A DNA stretch of 64,000 nucleotides from an uncultured Opitutia bacterium (GCA_903840355.1 CAIMFJ010000005.1:248001-312000); one strand, 5' to 3'. Shown: positions 43,151 to 52,479, counted from the first letter of the stretch. Notes: generated from the letters alone by a model not told the origin. Numbers and translations are program-made.

Positions 43151-45958
43151 ATGCTGCGTTGTCTCTGTTCGGGGCTGGTAACTTTTCTGCTCGGAGCAGT
43201 CGCCCTGCTTGCGGCGGTGCAAGATACCGAGGCCTTGCGTTTGGCCGAGGGACACCGCTTGGCCGCTGGACGCGAAATGCGGACTTGGAAATTCACCGCG
43301 ATGCCGGAGTCGGTGGCGACTTGGCCGACTGAGGTGAAAGGTGCGTTTATGGAATTGCGCTGCGAAGATCATGAATTTTCGGCCGCTACGCTGATTTTAT
43401 TACGTGATGACTATCGGCTGCGGAGTTACCCCGCCAAACTTTTGACCCCAGCAGATCGGGCCTTGGCGGAGAAGTTAGAACAAGCCCGTCGGCAGGCACT
43501 CAGTCCTAAACTGGCTACGGAGTATCCACTCGTCATGAAGTCCTATACTCCGGCCACCGCAGACGTTACGAGCAGTCCGCACTTTGCGTTTTATACTGGG
43601 CATGACCAGACCGGCTCGGGCCAAAAAGCCTTTACGCCGGGTTTTCTCGATCGGCAAAAAGACTGGTTTGAAAAAGTCTGGACGCACCTCGACCACTTGG
43701 GAGCTCCGATGCCCATGGCACATGACCCTGCTCCTCATAAGATTAATATTTATATCACAGGTACCGGGCTCAAGCAGCACCCCGACGGTTTTGCTTTTGG
43801 CGGGGCAGATGTCATCATGCACCCGAATGCCTTAGGCGACGGCAGTAGTGTGGTGATTCATGAGTTTACGCATTCGGTGCAGTTTTATTCTAAAGGGTTT
43901 CGCGATTCTCCGCTCGTGGGATGGTTCTGGGAGTGTCACGCCAACTGGAGCACGCAGCAGTTTATGCCGGCTTACCCGCCCGTGTTAGTGCATTATACGG
44001 AACGTGCTCATTATGAATTAAACTCTAGCCGCCATAACTACGGCTCATGGCCCTTTCTGCAGGTCTTGGCTGAAGACCCACGGTTTGGTTGGTCTTTCCC
44101 TTACGACATTTGGCCCGCCTGCAAGCGCAACAGCCACGATGGTGCACTGGAAGATCCATTCCAGACCATCATGCGTTTAGGCGTAGAGCGTAAAATTTGG
44201 AAAGACGGGGTGGAGGGTTTTGGCGATACCATCGGTGAGTTAGCGGCGCGGATGGTAGGCTGGGATTTTCAAAACCAAATCTTTTACCTGCGTGATCTTC
44301 GGGGGCATGAAACCCATGCAGATTATGTGACGAGTCTGGCGACGGTTTTAGAGCAAGGTTACGACCAACGCTGGTATCCTTTGCATTCACAGGCGCCTAA
44401 ACAGTATGGCGTGAATATCGTACGGTTAGAACCCGAGGCGGGGGCTGCGAAGGTGGAGGTGGATTTTGCGGGGATTGCTGACCCCACTGAATTTGGCGAT
44501 TGGCGGGTGACCCTTGTTGCGGTGGATGCCCAAGGGCACTGCCGTTATAGCCCGACGGTGCATGGTGGTAAGGTGGCTTTAGACCTTCACCCCCAAGAAC
44601 AAGTGGCGTTGGCGGTGGCGGCGACTCCGACCAAATATATCCCACAGGAATTCCGACCAGGTTTTGCCGTCAAACGCCGCTTTCCTTATGCGGTGAGCAT
44701 CGTGGGAGCCGTCCCCGCCGCTCCGTATCGGAACTTAGCTAACCCCAAGGGCGCAGGTCATCATCATGCCAATGGGGGAGGCTGGGTCGCGGTTTCGGCT
44801 CAAGTTGACGACACCGCTTATGTCGGACCTGATGCGATGGTTTTAGAGGCGGCACACGTCAAAGGTTATGCGCGGATTGTCGGTAAAGCGGTCGTTCGTC
44901 AAAGTGCACAAGTCAGTGACCATGCGGTAATCTCGGGGTATGCCCGGGTGGGGGAGCAGGCTCAAGTCAGCGGCAAAGCCCAAGTGGGCGGTTATGCGAA
45001 GCTAGCGGGTAAAGCCAAACTGACCGGCAATGCACGCTTGATGGAGTATGCCACGGTCGATGGGGACGGCATGGTGTCTGGTGATGTGATGATTCGCGGT
45101 TTTGGCGAAGTACATTTAACGCCCACGGTTGCGGTGACGGGTACGGCACAATTTGGGGAAGACCTCGAGGTGCATTTTACGGGCTGCAAGGTCGCAACGT
45201 TTGACCATGGTCTTTTTTATGGTTTTTTAAGTGCAGACTTATTGAGCAAGCCCAAGGAAGTGGCCGATGATCATGGTCTGTATGCGTACTGGAAATTTGA
45301 AGACACTCATGCACCCGTGGTGCGTGACTTAGTCGGTGATGCGGATGGGATGCTGAGCGCGGGCGATAGTAAGGCGCTGGTCCAAGAGTCGGCCGCTGGA
45401 ACTCACCTTAAGTCTTGGGGGACTAAGGCCTCCTTTAGCAAAGAGGGCAAAGTAGCTTGCTATAAACCTTTAAGCCCTGGTTGCGAAGTGGAGGGACATG
45501 TTTTAGCCACGCAGAACTTAGGCTTTGAGGCTTGGGTGAATTTAACTACTCGTGCCGCACCGGGTTCGCTTTTAAGTGCACATGCTCCAGGTGCGGATCT
45601 GGACTTTTCGCTGAATAACAACCGTTTGGTTTTAAAACACCGCTCGGGGTCGAATCCTGTCGTGGCTGTGGATGCTCCAATCACTTCGCTCCCGGGAACT
45701 TGGGTGCGATTGGGTTTCACGATTAAAGAGGGCGAAGTCACTTTGTATGTTGATGGCAATAAAGTCGCGGCGCAAACCGTGCCCCTTGCGTTAACGGATT
45801 ATTTCTCTCAGGGCACTACCCGTAATCCCGCGGCGGGTCCTCGGGTGCTTTTGCTGGCGGGCTTCCCAGGTAAAGTCGCCGAAGTTAAAATTACCCATAC
45901 GGGCCTCTTGCCGAGTAAACTTACTCCTACGGCTAAGAGCCCCGCGGTGGGCAATTAA
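43151..45958 (+). CDS. Secreted multidomain protein: HExxH metallopeptidase-like, hexapeptide-like repeats, LamG
   Basis: A 935-residue exported protein (signal peptide ~1-22). Residues ~140-410 match DUF6055-like metallopeptidases: NIYITGTGLKQ, the zinc motif HEFTH (237-241) and a candidate third ligand Glu in WECHANW (261). Residues ~545-680 are about 20 short repeats such as AQVSDHAVISGYARVGEQAQ, of the kind that form a left-handed beta-helix. Residues ~710-915 are a LamG/concanavalin-like domain (YWKFEDTHAPVVRDLVGDADG, WVRLGFTIKEGEVTLYVDG). It probably binds and cleaves an extracellular glycoprotein or polymer; that is inference. The substrate is unknown. Confidence 0.75.
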   Translation: MLRCLCSGLVTFLLGAVALLAAVQDTEALRLAEGHRLAAGREMRTWKFTAMPESVATWPTEVKGAFMELRCEDHEFSAATLILLRDDYRLRSYPAKLLTPADRALAEKLEQARRQALSPKLATEYPLVMKSYTPATADVTSSPHFAFYTGHDQTGSGQKAFTPGFLDRQKDWFEKVWTHLDHLGAPMPMAHDPAPHKINIYITGTGLKQHPDGFAFGGADVIMHPNALGDGSSVVIHEFTHSVQFYSKGFRDSPLVGWFWECHANWSTQQFMPAYPPVLVHYTERAHYELNSSRHNYGSWPFLQVLAEDPRFGWSFPYDIWPACKRNSHDGALEDPFQTIMRLGVERKIWKDGVEGFGDTIGELAARMVGWDFQNQIFYLRDLRGHETHADYVTSLATVLEQGYDQRWYPLHSQAPKQYGVNIVRLEPEAGAAKVEVDFAGIADPTEFGDWRVTLVAVDAQGHCRYSPTVHGGKVALDLHPQEQVALAVAATPTKYIPQEFRPGFAVKRRFPYAVSIVGAVPAAPYRNLANPKGAGHHHANGGGWVAVSAQVDDTAYVGPDAMVLEAAHVKGYARIVGKAVVRQSAQVSDHAVISGYARVGEQAQVSGKAQVGGYAKLAGKAKLTGNARLMEYATVDGDGMVSGDVMIRGFGEVHLTPTVAVTGTAQFGEDLEVHFTGCKVATFDHGLFYGFLSADLLSKPKEVADDHGLYAYWKFEDTHAPVVRDLVGDADGMLSAGDSKALVQESAAGTHLKSWGTKASFSKEGKVACYKPLSPGCEVEGHVLATQNLGFEAWVNLTTRAAPGSLLSAHAPGADLDFSLNNNRLVLKHRSGSNPVVAVDAPITSLPGTWVRLGFTIKEGEVTLYVDGNKVAAQTVPLALTDYFSQGTTRNPAAGPRVLLLAGFPGKVAEVKITHTGLLPSKLTPTAKSPAVGN

Positions 45959-45972
45959 TTGCCGTAAAAGGG

Positions 45973-46000
45973 GAGAGCCGCAGCGTTAACTGCGGCTCTC
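45973..46000. terminator. Bidirectional terminator between 43151 gene and tRNA-His
   Basis: Perfect 11-bp stem GAGAGCCGCAG with CTGCGGCTCTC, loop CGTTAA. A T-run follows on the plus strand (GGTTTT) and on the minus strand (CCCCTTTT), so it can serve both the secreted-protein gene and the tRNA. Confidence 0.85.
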
Positions 46001-46010
46001 AGGTTTTAAG

Positions 46011-46088
46011 TGGGGTGATTGAGGGGACTTGAACCCCCGACCCTCGGTACCACAAACCGATGCTCTAACCAACTGAGCTACAACCACC
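46011..46088 (-). tRNA. tRNA-His (anticodon GTG)
   Basis: On the minus strand the full cloverleaf folds: acceptor GTGGTTG with CAATCAC, D-arm GCTCAGTTGGTTAGAGC, anticodon loop TTGTGGT with anticodon GTG, and T-loop TTCAAGT. An extra G at -1 (46088) pairs with C73 (46014), the identity mark of tRNA-His, and CCA is encoded (46011-46013). It is the only tRNA gene I find in the window. Confidence 0.97.
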
Positions 46089-46263
46089 GTAAAGAGGTTT
46101 TCCTCAAAGGAAGGTCTCTAATGCAGTTAAACTCTCCCGATTTGTCAAACCCGGACCCAAAGGAGCCTCCGAAAACCGGCGAGATGCTAATCTTGCCACC
46201 GCGGCGAAGATTCTTTCGTTTATCCTTCGCTTTTAGACAGTTTATCGCCTCTTCTCTTTTAAC

Positions 46264-47451
46264 ATGACGACTTTTACTGAACTCGGTTTGCCAGAGCCGG
46301 TCCTCCGCACCTTAGCGGAGCATGGCTATGTCCAGCCTACGCCGATTCAGGCTCAAGCGATTCCGGTGATTGTCAGCGGACGAGATATCATCGGCGCTGC
46401 CCAAACTGGCACTGGTAAAACCGCCGCCTTTGCCTTGCCCACCTTGGCGTTGCTAGGGCCAGCAGCGGGCAAGCCGCGTTGCTTAGTTCTCGTGCCAACG
46501 CGGGAGTTGGCCGTGCAGGTCGATGAGAATTTTCAAAAATACGGAAAGTATTTAGGTACGAAAACGGCTTTGCTTTACGGCGGGGTCGGTTACGGCGCCC
46601 AAACGAAAGCTTTAGATGACGGCGTTGATGTAGTTATCGCGACGCCGGGCCGGTTACTCGATTTATACGAGCAGAAGATTTTAAACCTGAGTTCGATTCA
46701 GATGCTCATCCTCGATGAAGTGGATCGGATGTTGGACATGGGGTTTATCGAAGACGTTACGCGCATTATCAATTACTGCCCCAAGCAGCGGCAGACCTTG
46801 TTGTTCTCGGCGACCATCAGCGACACCATTGGTCGCATCGCTGGTTGGGCGTTACAAAACCCTGTGACGGTCGATGTGCGCACGGGTTTAGGCGCCGCGG
46901 ACACGGTCGATCACGCGATTTACCCGGTGGATGTTTTTCAGAAATACGACCTGTTGTTGGCATTGCTACAACGTAGCGGCTACAAGTCGGTCATCGTGTT
47001 TACCCGGACCAAGCGTGATGCCGATCGCATCACGGAGTGGATTGAGGGACACGGCATTCCGGTGGCGACCATGCACGCCGACCGTTCGCAGAGCGAACGC
47101 ACGGCTGCCTTGGCGGGTTTTAAATCCGGCAAATTTGCGGTGATGGTGGCGACCGATATTGCGTCGCGTGGCTTGGATATTCGTGGGGTTACACACGTGA
47201 TTAATTACAACGTCCCAGAACATGCCGAGGACTACGTACACCGCATTGGTCGTACCGGGCGTGCCTCGGCTGAAGGCGAAGCGTTTACGCTCTATTCGCC
47301 CGATGAAATGCACCACTTGCAACAGATAGAACTTTTGTTAGGTCGGCCCATTGAGCGCCGGAAATTAGAATCCTTCCGTTATTATTCTGAACCGCAGTTG
47401 CAACCTGGCGGACCCAAGGCGGCAAACGTCTCACGTAAACGTAATCGTTAA
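46264..47451 (+). CDS. DEAD-box ATP-dependent RNA helicase
   Basis: A 395-residue RNA helicase core with little extension. Motifs in order: Q motif YVQPTPIQAQAIP, AQTGTGKTAA, PTRELAVQ, TPGRLLDLYE, LILDEVDRMLDMGF (DEVD instead of DEAD), LLFSATIS, VATDIASRGLDI, and HRIGRTGRAS. The DEVD variant still has the catalytic D and E. RhlE-like by overall pattern. It probably remodels RNA in ribosome assembly or decay. It is followed by ribD seven bases later. Confidence 0.93.
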   Translation: MTTFTELGLPEPVLRTLAEHGYVQPTPIQAQAIPVIVSGRDIIGAAQTGTGKTAAFALPTLALLGPAAGKPRCLVLVPTRELAVQVDENFQKYGKYLGTKTALLYGGVGYGAQTKALDDGVDVVIATPGRLLDLYEQKILNLSSIQMLILDEVDRMLDMGFIEDVTRIINYCPKQRQTLLFSATISDTIGRIAGWALQNPVTVDVRTGLGAADTVDHAIYPVDVFQKYDLLLALLQRSGYKSVIVFTRTKRDADRITEWIEGHGIPVATMHADRSQSERTAALAGFKSGKFAVMVATDIASRGLDIRGVTHVINYNVPEHAEDYVHRIGRTGRASAEGEAFTLYSPDEMHHLQQIELLLGRPIERRKLESFRYYSEPQLQPGGPKAANVSRKRNR

Positions 47452-47457
47452 GCCTTC

Positions 47458-48537
47458 ATGAATCCTGCCGAGCCACCGATGCGCCGGGCTTTGGAGCTCG
47501 CTCGTCAGGCTTGGGGGCAAACCCACCCCAACCCCATGGTCGGGGCCGTGATTACCGAGCAGGGAAAAATCGTCGCCGAGGGTTTCCACGCCAAAGCAGG
47601 GGAGCCTCATGCCGAAGTGATGGCTTTGCGTGCTTTAGGACGTCGTCCTTCCGCTGACGCTATCTTGCACGTCACCCTGGAGCCTTGTTGCACGCATGGC
47701 CGCACGCCGCCCTGTGTTGAAGCCATTATTCAAGCCGGCTTACGCACGGTCGTAGTGGGGGCGTTGGATCCCAATCCGTTGCATCGCGGCAAGGGGATTG
47801 ATTTGTTACGCGCTAAAGGGATTCAGGTAGTTACCGGAATCTTGGCCGAGGAGTGCGCGGAACTTAATTTAATTTTTAATCATTGGATCACGGAGCGCCG
47901 TCCCTTGGTGGCGTTGAAAGTAGCTAGCACTTTGGATGGTAAATTAGTGCTGCCCTTCGGGCAGGGGAAACGCATCACCTCGGCCGCTGCGGATATCGAA
48001 GTGCACCGTTTGCGTAAACTTTATCCGGCGATAGCGGTCAGTGCAGCGACGGTTTTAAAAGACAATCCACGGCTCACGGCTCGATTGCCTGAGGGGGGAT
48101 CTTGTGGTCGACGCTTTATTCTCGATCGCCATTTCCGCACCGCAGGTCAGCGCGGGTTGAATCTCTTTCAGGATCCTTACGCGAATCGGACTATCGTGGT
48201 CGGTTTAGCATCGAACCTCTCTTCCGCGAATCGACATTGGTATGAAGCCGAAGGCGTGACGGTGTGGGAGTTGCCTGGTGATGCAGACAGTTTCTGGGCC
48301 GCTTGGCTGACTCAAGTCGCCAGCGCGGGTCTTACGGGGGTTTTAGTCGAGGCGGGTCCAAGACTTGCGGGCACGGTCTTGCGTGAGGGGTTGGCCGATT
48401 ACCTCTACGCCTTTGTCGCCCCTCGTTTAAGCGGTGTAACTGACAGCCCGGCGTGGTTCGAGGGCTTCGAAGCCTCTTGGCAGGGCAGAAGTACCGCCTA
48501 CGGTGTGGATACCTGTTTTGAAGGCTTTTTGCCGTAG
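47458..48537 (+). CDS. ribD: Bifunctional riboflavin deaminase/reductase
   Basis: A 359-residue enzyme catalysing the second and third steps of riboflavin synthesis. The deaminase zinc site is in EPHAEVMALRALG and VTLEPCCTHGRTPPCVEAI; the C-terminal reductase domain has VALKVASTLDGKLVLP, DNPRLTARLP and VEAGPRLAGTVLREG. No other rib genes and no FMN riboswitch are nearby; it starts seven bases after the helicase gene. Confidence 0.94.
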   Translation: MNPAEPPMRRALELARQAWGQTHPNPMVGAVITEQGKIVAEGFHAKAGEPHAEVMALRALGRRPSADAILHVTLEPCCTHGRTPPCVEAIIQAGLRTVVVGALDPNPLHRGKGIDLLRAKGIQVVTGILAEECAELNLIFNHWITERRPLVALKVASTLDGKLVLPFGQGKRITSAAADIEVHRLRKLYPAIAVSAATVLKDNPRLTARLPEGGSCGRRFILDRHFRTAGQRGLNLFQDPYANRTIVVGLASNLSSANRHWYEAEGVTVWELPGDADSFWAAWLTQVASAGLTGVLVEAGPRLAGTVLREGLADYLYAFVAPRLSGVTDSPAWFEGFEASWQGRSTAYGVDTCFEGFLP

Positions 48538-48718
48538 TTCGGCGTCAGGGTTGGGAGTCGTTTTAAGGCCCTAATTTGCGATAAAATCGGCAGATTTGCC
48601 TCAAAATCGGGCCTCTTGGACTTTTTGGCTCGACTTTTCAAGAAAATCTTTCATTAAACGGACTACGCCTCCGTGCCTTAAAAGCACAAGTGGCTAACCT
48701 TCTAAACCCCAACAATTT

Positions 48719-50053
48719 ATGTCAGACTCAATCGCAGAATTCAAACGGAAGGACAAGCCCTCATTCACTGCTCTGATTGAAAAGAAGCGGGATGGTGGCG
48801 AGTTTACAGCTGAAGAGATCCGTTACATTGTTGATTCGATCATGGATGCGGAAATGCCGGAGGCGCAGCAAGCGGCTCTCGCGATGGCGATTTATTTCAA
48901 GCAGATGTCTGCCCAGGAAACGGCGATGTTAGCCGAAGAGCTGAGACTCTCGGGTGAAGTTATCGACCTCGATCGTTTAACGCAGCCTAAAATCGCGAAG
49001 GTTTCGACGGGTGGTGTCGGTGATAAGACTTCGATGGTCCTCGGGCCACTCGGCGCTGCGGCAGGCGTTATCATGCCCGGGATGAATGGTAAGGACGAAG
49101 AGTTCTGCATTTCTTCGGTTGAAAAACTTTCTTCGATTCCAGGCTTCAAGGGCAAGATTACCCTCGATCAATTCCGTCAGCAGTTAGAACGCGTAGGCTG
49201 TGCGGTGACCGAGCAGTGCAGTGAAATTGCCCCCGCCGATGATATCCTTTATTCCCTGCGTCAAAAGACCGGCACGATTCCTTCGCTGCCCTTAATCACT
49301 GGTAGTATTTTATCAAAGAAACTCGCCGAAGGTTGCGAGGGCTTGGTTATCGACGTTAAGTGGGGGAATGGCTCCTTTATTCGCGACCTCGAGCAAGCCA
49401 AGCAGCTCGCTCGTATCGTGACGCGCGTGGCTCGTTCGCTGAACCGCAAGTGTGTGGCATTAGTTACGGACATTAATCAGCCTCTGGGTGACTCGGTGGG
49501 TACGGGCCTCGAAGTCCTTGAAGCCGTGCGTCTCTTGAAGGGTGAAGGACCTGAAGACTTGCAAGACCTCGTGCTCAAACTCGGTATGGAAGTCGTTCGT
49601 TTGGCCGGCGTGGCGGGTTCGACGCTTTCGGCGAAGCAGACCGTGGAGAAGCATTTGAAGGACGGTTCGGCTCTGGAGAAATTTAAAGCCATGGTGCGAG
49701 CTCAAGGTGGTAAGACCGATTGGATTGATGATCCCTCGAAGTTCCCCAAGGCGAAGTTCATTCGTAAATTACCCGCTCCGAAGCGTGGTTATGTGCACAC
49801 CATTGATGCCGGAAAGATTGCTCAAGGCGTGCGTATGCTCGCGACCTTAAAGGATGGCACTTTAGACCCATCCGTGGGTGTTACCGAGATTCGCAAGGTG
49901 GGTACGCAAGTGAAGCAAGGTGAGCCCCTCATCATGATTCACTATAATGACGAAGCGAAGGTAGATCATGCTTTGCCTTACTTCCGTGATGCTTACCGCT
50001 TGGCTCCCAAGCGCCCGAATATCCCGCCGCTCGTCGTCGAACGCGTCGCTTAA
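48719..50053 (+). CDS. Thymidine/pyrimidine-nucleoside phosphorylase
   Basis: A 444-residue enzyme of the nucleoside phosphorylase II family. The signature is clear: VSTGGVGDKTSMVLGPL, the phosphate-site KLSSIPGF(KG) region, SRKLA-like SILSKKLAEGCEGLVIDVKWG, and the C-terminal PALADEA-like lobe. It cleaves thymidine or other pyrimidine nucleosides to base and sugar 1-phosphate. DeoA versus Pdp is not decided. A 180-bp leader precedes it; a hairpin with T-run follows the stop. Confidence 0.92.
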   Translation: MSDSIAEFKRKDKPSFTALIEKKRDGGEFTAEEIRYIVDSIMDAEMPEAQQAALAMAIYFKQMSAQETAMLAEELRLSGEVIDLDRLTQPKIAKVSTGGVGDKTSMVLGPLGAAAGVIMPGMNGKDEEFCISSVEKLSSIPGFKGKITLDQFRQQLERVGCAVTEQCSEIAPADDILYSLRQKTGTIPSLPLITGSILSKKLAEGCEGLVIDVKWGNGSFIRDLEQAKQLARIVTRVARSLNRKCVALVTDINQPLGDSVGTGLEVLEAVRLLKGEGPEDLQDLVLKLGMEVVRLAGVAGSTLSAKQTVEKHLKDGSALEKFKAMVRAQGGKTDWIDDPSKFPKAKFIRKLPAPKRGYVHTIDAGKIAQGVRMLATLKDGTLDPSVGVTEIRKVGTQVKQGEPLIMIHYNDEAKVDHALPYFRDAYRLAPKRPNIPPLVVERVA

Positions 50054-50077
50054 GCTTAGGTTCGTTGTGGGTGGAAG

Positions 50078-50105
50078 GGAGGCTGCTATGTCAGCCTCCT
50101 TTTTC
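50078..50105 (+). terminator. Hairpin repeat C1, acting as terminator of the phosphorylase gene
   Basis: Arms GGAGGCTG and CAGCCTCC (8 bp, perfect) around CTATGT, immediately followed by T6 starting at base 50100. It belongs to the dispersed hairpin family but has the form of a rho-independent terminator 24 bp after the stop. Confidence 0.85.
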
Positions 50106-50153
50106 TTTGGTGCGTATGAGATGGTTGTAACGGCAAAGCTCTTCTGGCGAAAC

Positions 50154-50175
50154 GGACGACCTGGTCATGTCGTCC
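50154..50175. repeat. Hairpin repeat C2
   Basis: Arms GGACGAC and GTCGTCC (7 bp) around CTGGTCAT, then CTACC. The copy at 52411 has the same stem and a perfect centre; here one central pair is lost. Confidence 0.75.
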
Positions 50176-50191
50176 CTACCAGATGAGCCAA

Positions 50192-50213
50192 GGACGATGA
50201 CGCAGCTTCGGCC
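50192..50213. repeat. Hairpin repeat C3, degraded copy of A3
   Basis: GGACGATG and ACGCAG are intact, but the right arm reads CTTCGGCC rather than CATCGTCC, so two or three pairs are lost. CTACCC still follows. Confidence 0.65.
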
Positions 50214-50223
50214 CTACCCAACG

Positions 50224-52287
50224 TTAAAAACGACCGGTAATCGCAAGGCGGAATTGGCGCGGCTCGACAGGGTGAACGTGTACCTGGTTGGCAGGCGCAG
50301 CCGTGGGGGAAACCTGTGAGGTGTAATAATAGGCGATGTCTTGCGACTGACTATTGAGTAAATTTAAAACTTGTACCGAAGCATGCCACGTGGGATTAAT
50401 CTGGTAGCCGATCTCCGCATTCAGAATGGTGGTCGGATTTGAAGTAACCGCACCGGTTGAAATTAAATCGCGTGGTCCGAAATAGCGAAGCCGTAACGAG
50501 CCGCTCCAGCCAGAACTGTCGTGTACCGTGACTCCTGCGGATACGACTTGGTTAATCGCTTCTGGAACTGAGCGACCGCCGTCGGAATCCGCATAGAGGA
50601 AGATGGCTTGGGAGGCTGCAAAATCGAGGTCAAACGTCACCCAGCGATTAAGTGTGTAATAGTTGGCCCATTCGATGCCGTAACGTTGACTTGGACCCTC
50701 GGCACTCAAAGTCCCCGTATCGCCGTCTAAAACTAATTCTGAATTGTTATGGAGGTACCAGAACGAGAGGGTGCTTTGGAGATTATTGATGACGGAGGTA
50801 CGAAGACCTACTTCAGCACCTCGGGCGGCGACTAGACCTTGCAGCGGGGTGCTGCCACCGCTGGTAAGCGTGGTCCCGCGAGCATCATTACTGTGAAAAC
50901 CGTAACCTGCTTGGAAGTAATATTCAGTCTGATTCCAGGGACCCCAAACCAGCGTGAATTTGGGGCTGGGAAGTGTTGAAGTGGCACGACCGCTGTCCGC
51001 TGCGCTCAGGGCAGTAACGGCGGTAAACTGTTCATCGACTCGAAGTCCGACGATGCTTTTAAAGGTCGGCGACCATTGGGTTTTGTTTTCAACATAGGCA
51101 CCAACTTCGCCAACGCTGAAAGTGTCTTGAACCACGGTTGCATAACGGCCCCGGTTTACCGTATCGTAGATGCCGTTGTTCACCCAATCATTGCGAACCT
51201 GTAAGCCGAAAGTGGTTTCTGATTTATGGCCGGAAAAATTACCGAAGATGGCATGCGAAAGGTTTAAGCCGGCTCCCGTTCGACTATCGGCTTGTTCGAA
51301 TTGATCGCCTAAAGTCGGGTTGTTCAGGTAATAAGTAAAATCTGAAAACAGGTCTAAGTCATAATGGTAAACATAGACTTGGGCCTTATCGATGGTGCCC
51401 GCGCCTTGAGCATGCCATTCGCTGGAAAGGGAGAAGTAGTGCGATAAGCCACCATCCGTGGGATTCATCGTGCCATAGGGCGAAAGCGTGCCATCGGCTA
51501 CTAGGGACGTCGGGATTTGGTCGCTGGAATTCCAGGTACCTTGGTAGCCCCGGAATGTAATGCTCTGGCCATTCTTGGCGTCGCCTTGGGACCAACTGAT
51601 TTGTTGGTTATATTTCCGGTAATCATCAGGACGCAGCCAGGGGCCGTCATCATGTTCTACTTGGATGCCGTAGAGGAGCGTTCCATTGCCGACTTTGGAG
51701 GAGTTCGCTAAGACCAAGCGTTCGTAACCATCCCCTCCGACTTCAAAAGTCGCTAAGCCTTGGGGGAGTGACTTGTAGAAATTTAAATAGGCGGCGCCGG
51801 CGGTTCCGAAATCGCCCGTCGCGGCGTAGTAAGGACCCTTTTGGTAGTTAATCGTCTCAATCAACTCTGGAATCACCACGTTCATGTCCGCATAGCCTTG
51901 GCCGTGGGCATGCGAGGGCATGTTGAGGGGGACGCCATCGAGGAAGGTCGCAAAGTCCGTCCCGTGATCGAGGTTAAAGCCGCGTAAGAAATATTGGTTA
52001 GCTTTACCGCCGCCTGCGTGCTGGGTGATAATCAGACCGGGCACCGTTTCGAGTAATTCACCGACGCGGAGCAGGGGGCGTTCGGCCATTTGTTCGGCCC
52101 CAGTGACCCCTTGAGTCGCAGATTCCGCAATCCCGATGAGGTTATCTTGTCGTCCCGTGACAACGACTGGGGGAAGGACTTCCTGTGATGAACTGGCCGG
52201 TGAGACAGGAGTGGTTGGCGAGCTGGAATCTGCCGCACCCAGAGTCGCTGCTGCCAGCAGTAAATTTAATGAGATTCTAAAAGTCAT
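50224..52287 (-). CDS. TonB-dependent outer-membrane receptor
   Basis: A 687-residue beta-barrel receptor with signal peptide (start ATG 52287, MTFRISLNLLLAAATLGAA; the longer reading adds a non-signal lead). The plug domain spans ~45-170 with LPPVVVTGRQDNLIG and LLETVPGLIITQHAGGGKANQYFLRG; the barrel follows and ends in the usual aromatic F (FRLAITGRF). The NQYFLRGFNLDHGTDFATFLDG stretch is typical of the family. It is not in an operon with the TonB genes at 52529-56751, though it lies just beside them. The substrate is not known. Confidence 0.92.
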   Translation of the reverse strand: MTFRISLNLLLAAATLGAADSSSPTTPVSPASSSQEVLPPVVVTGRQDNLIGIAESATQGVTGAEQMAERPLLRVGELLETVPGLIITQHAGGGKANQYFLRGFNLDHGTDFATFLDGVPLNMPSHAHGQGYADMNVVIPELIETINYQKGPYYAATGDFGTAGAAYLNFYKSLPQGLATFEVGGDGYERLVLANSSKVGNGTLLYGIQVEHDDGPWLRPDDYRKYNQQISWSQGDAKNGQSITFRGYQGTWNSSDQIPTSLVADGTLSPYGTMNPTDGGLSHYFSLSSEWHAQGAGTIDKAQVYVYHYDLDLFSDFTYYLNNPTLGDQFEQADSRTGAGLNLSHAIFGNFSGHKSETTFGLQVRNDWVNNGIYDTVNRGRYATVVQDTFSVGEVGAYVENKTQWSPTFKSIVGLRVDEQFTAVTALSAADSGRATSTLPSPKFTLVWGPWNQTEYYFQAGYGFHSNDARGTTLTSGGSTPLQGLVAARGAEVGLRTSVINNLQSTLSFWYLHNNSELVLDGDTGTLSAEGPSQRYGIEWANYYTLNRWVTFDLDFAASQAIFLYADSDGGRSVPEAINQVVSAGVTVHDSSGWSGSLRLRYFGPRDLISTGAVTSNPTTILNAEIGYQINPTWHASVQVLNLLNSQSQDIAYYYTSQVSPTAAPANQVHVHPVEPRQFRLAITGRF

Positions 52288-52410
52288 TATGGTGAAGAAA
52301 TGGCAGGCAGGGGAGTTTGAGATGTAAGGTAACCTGCACCTTTTAGGCAAGTTTTACTAAGGTCTGCGGGTAGGGACATAAGGAGCCAAGCAGCGCTATA
52401 CGGCACGAGC

Positions 52411-52432
52411 GGACGACATGGTCATGTCGTCC
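52411..52432. repeat. Hairpin repeat D1
   Basis: Arms GGACGACATG and CATGTCGTCC (10 bp, perfect) around GT, followed by CTACCC. Best-paired member of the family. Confidence 0.85.
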
Positions 52433-52457
52433 CTACCCGATACAATGCCTTGGGTAG

Positions 52458-52479
52458 GGAGGCTGCAGCGTCAGCCTCC
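52458..52479. repeat. Hairpin repeat D2
   Basis: Arms GGAGGCTG and CAGCCTCC (8 bp, perfect) around CAGCGT, with GGGTA just before. Same stem as C1. Confidence 0.85.

Noticed and set aside
46019-46267. An open frame starting MRGLEPPTLGTTNRCS across the tRNA-His gene
   Set aside because: It is the familiar false protein made by translating the complement of a tRNA gene; the tRNA cloverleaf with G-1 and CCA explains the sequence.
46680-46745. DEVD in place of DEAD in the helicase as a sign of lost activity
   Set aside because: The metal- and water-binding D and E remain; changes at the third position occur in active helicases.
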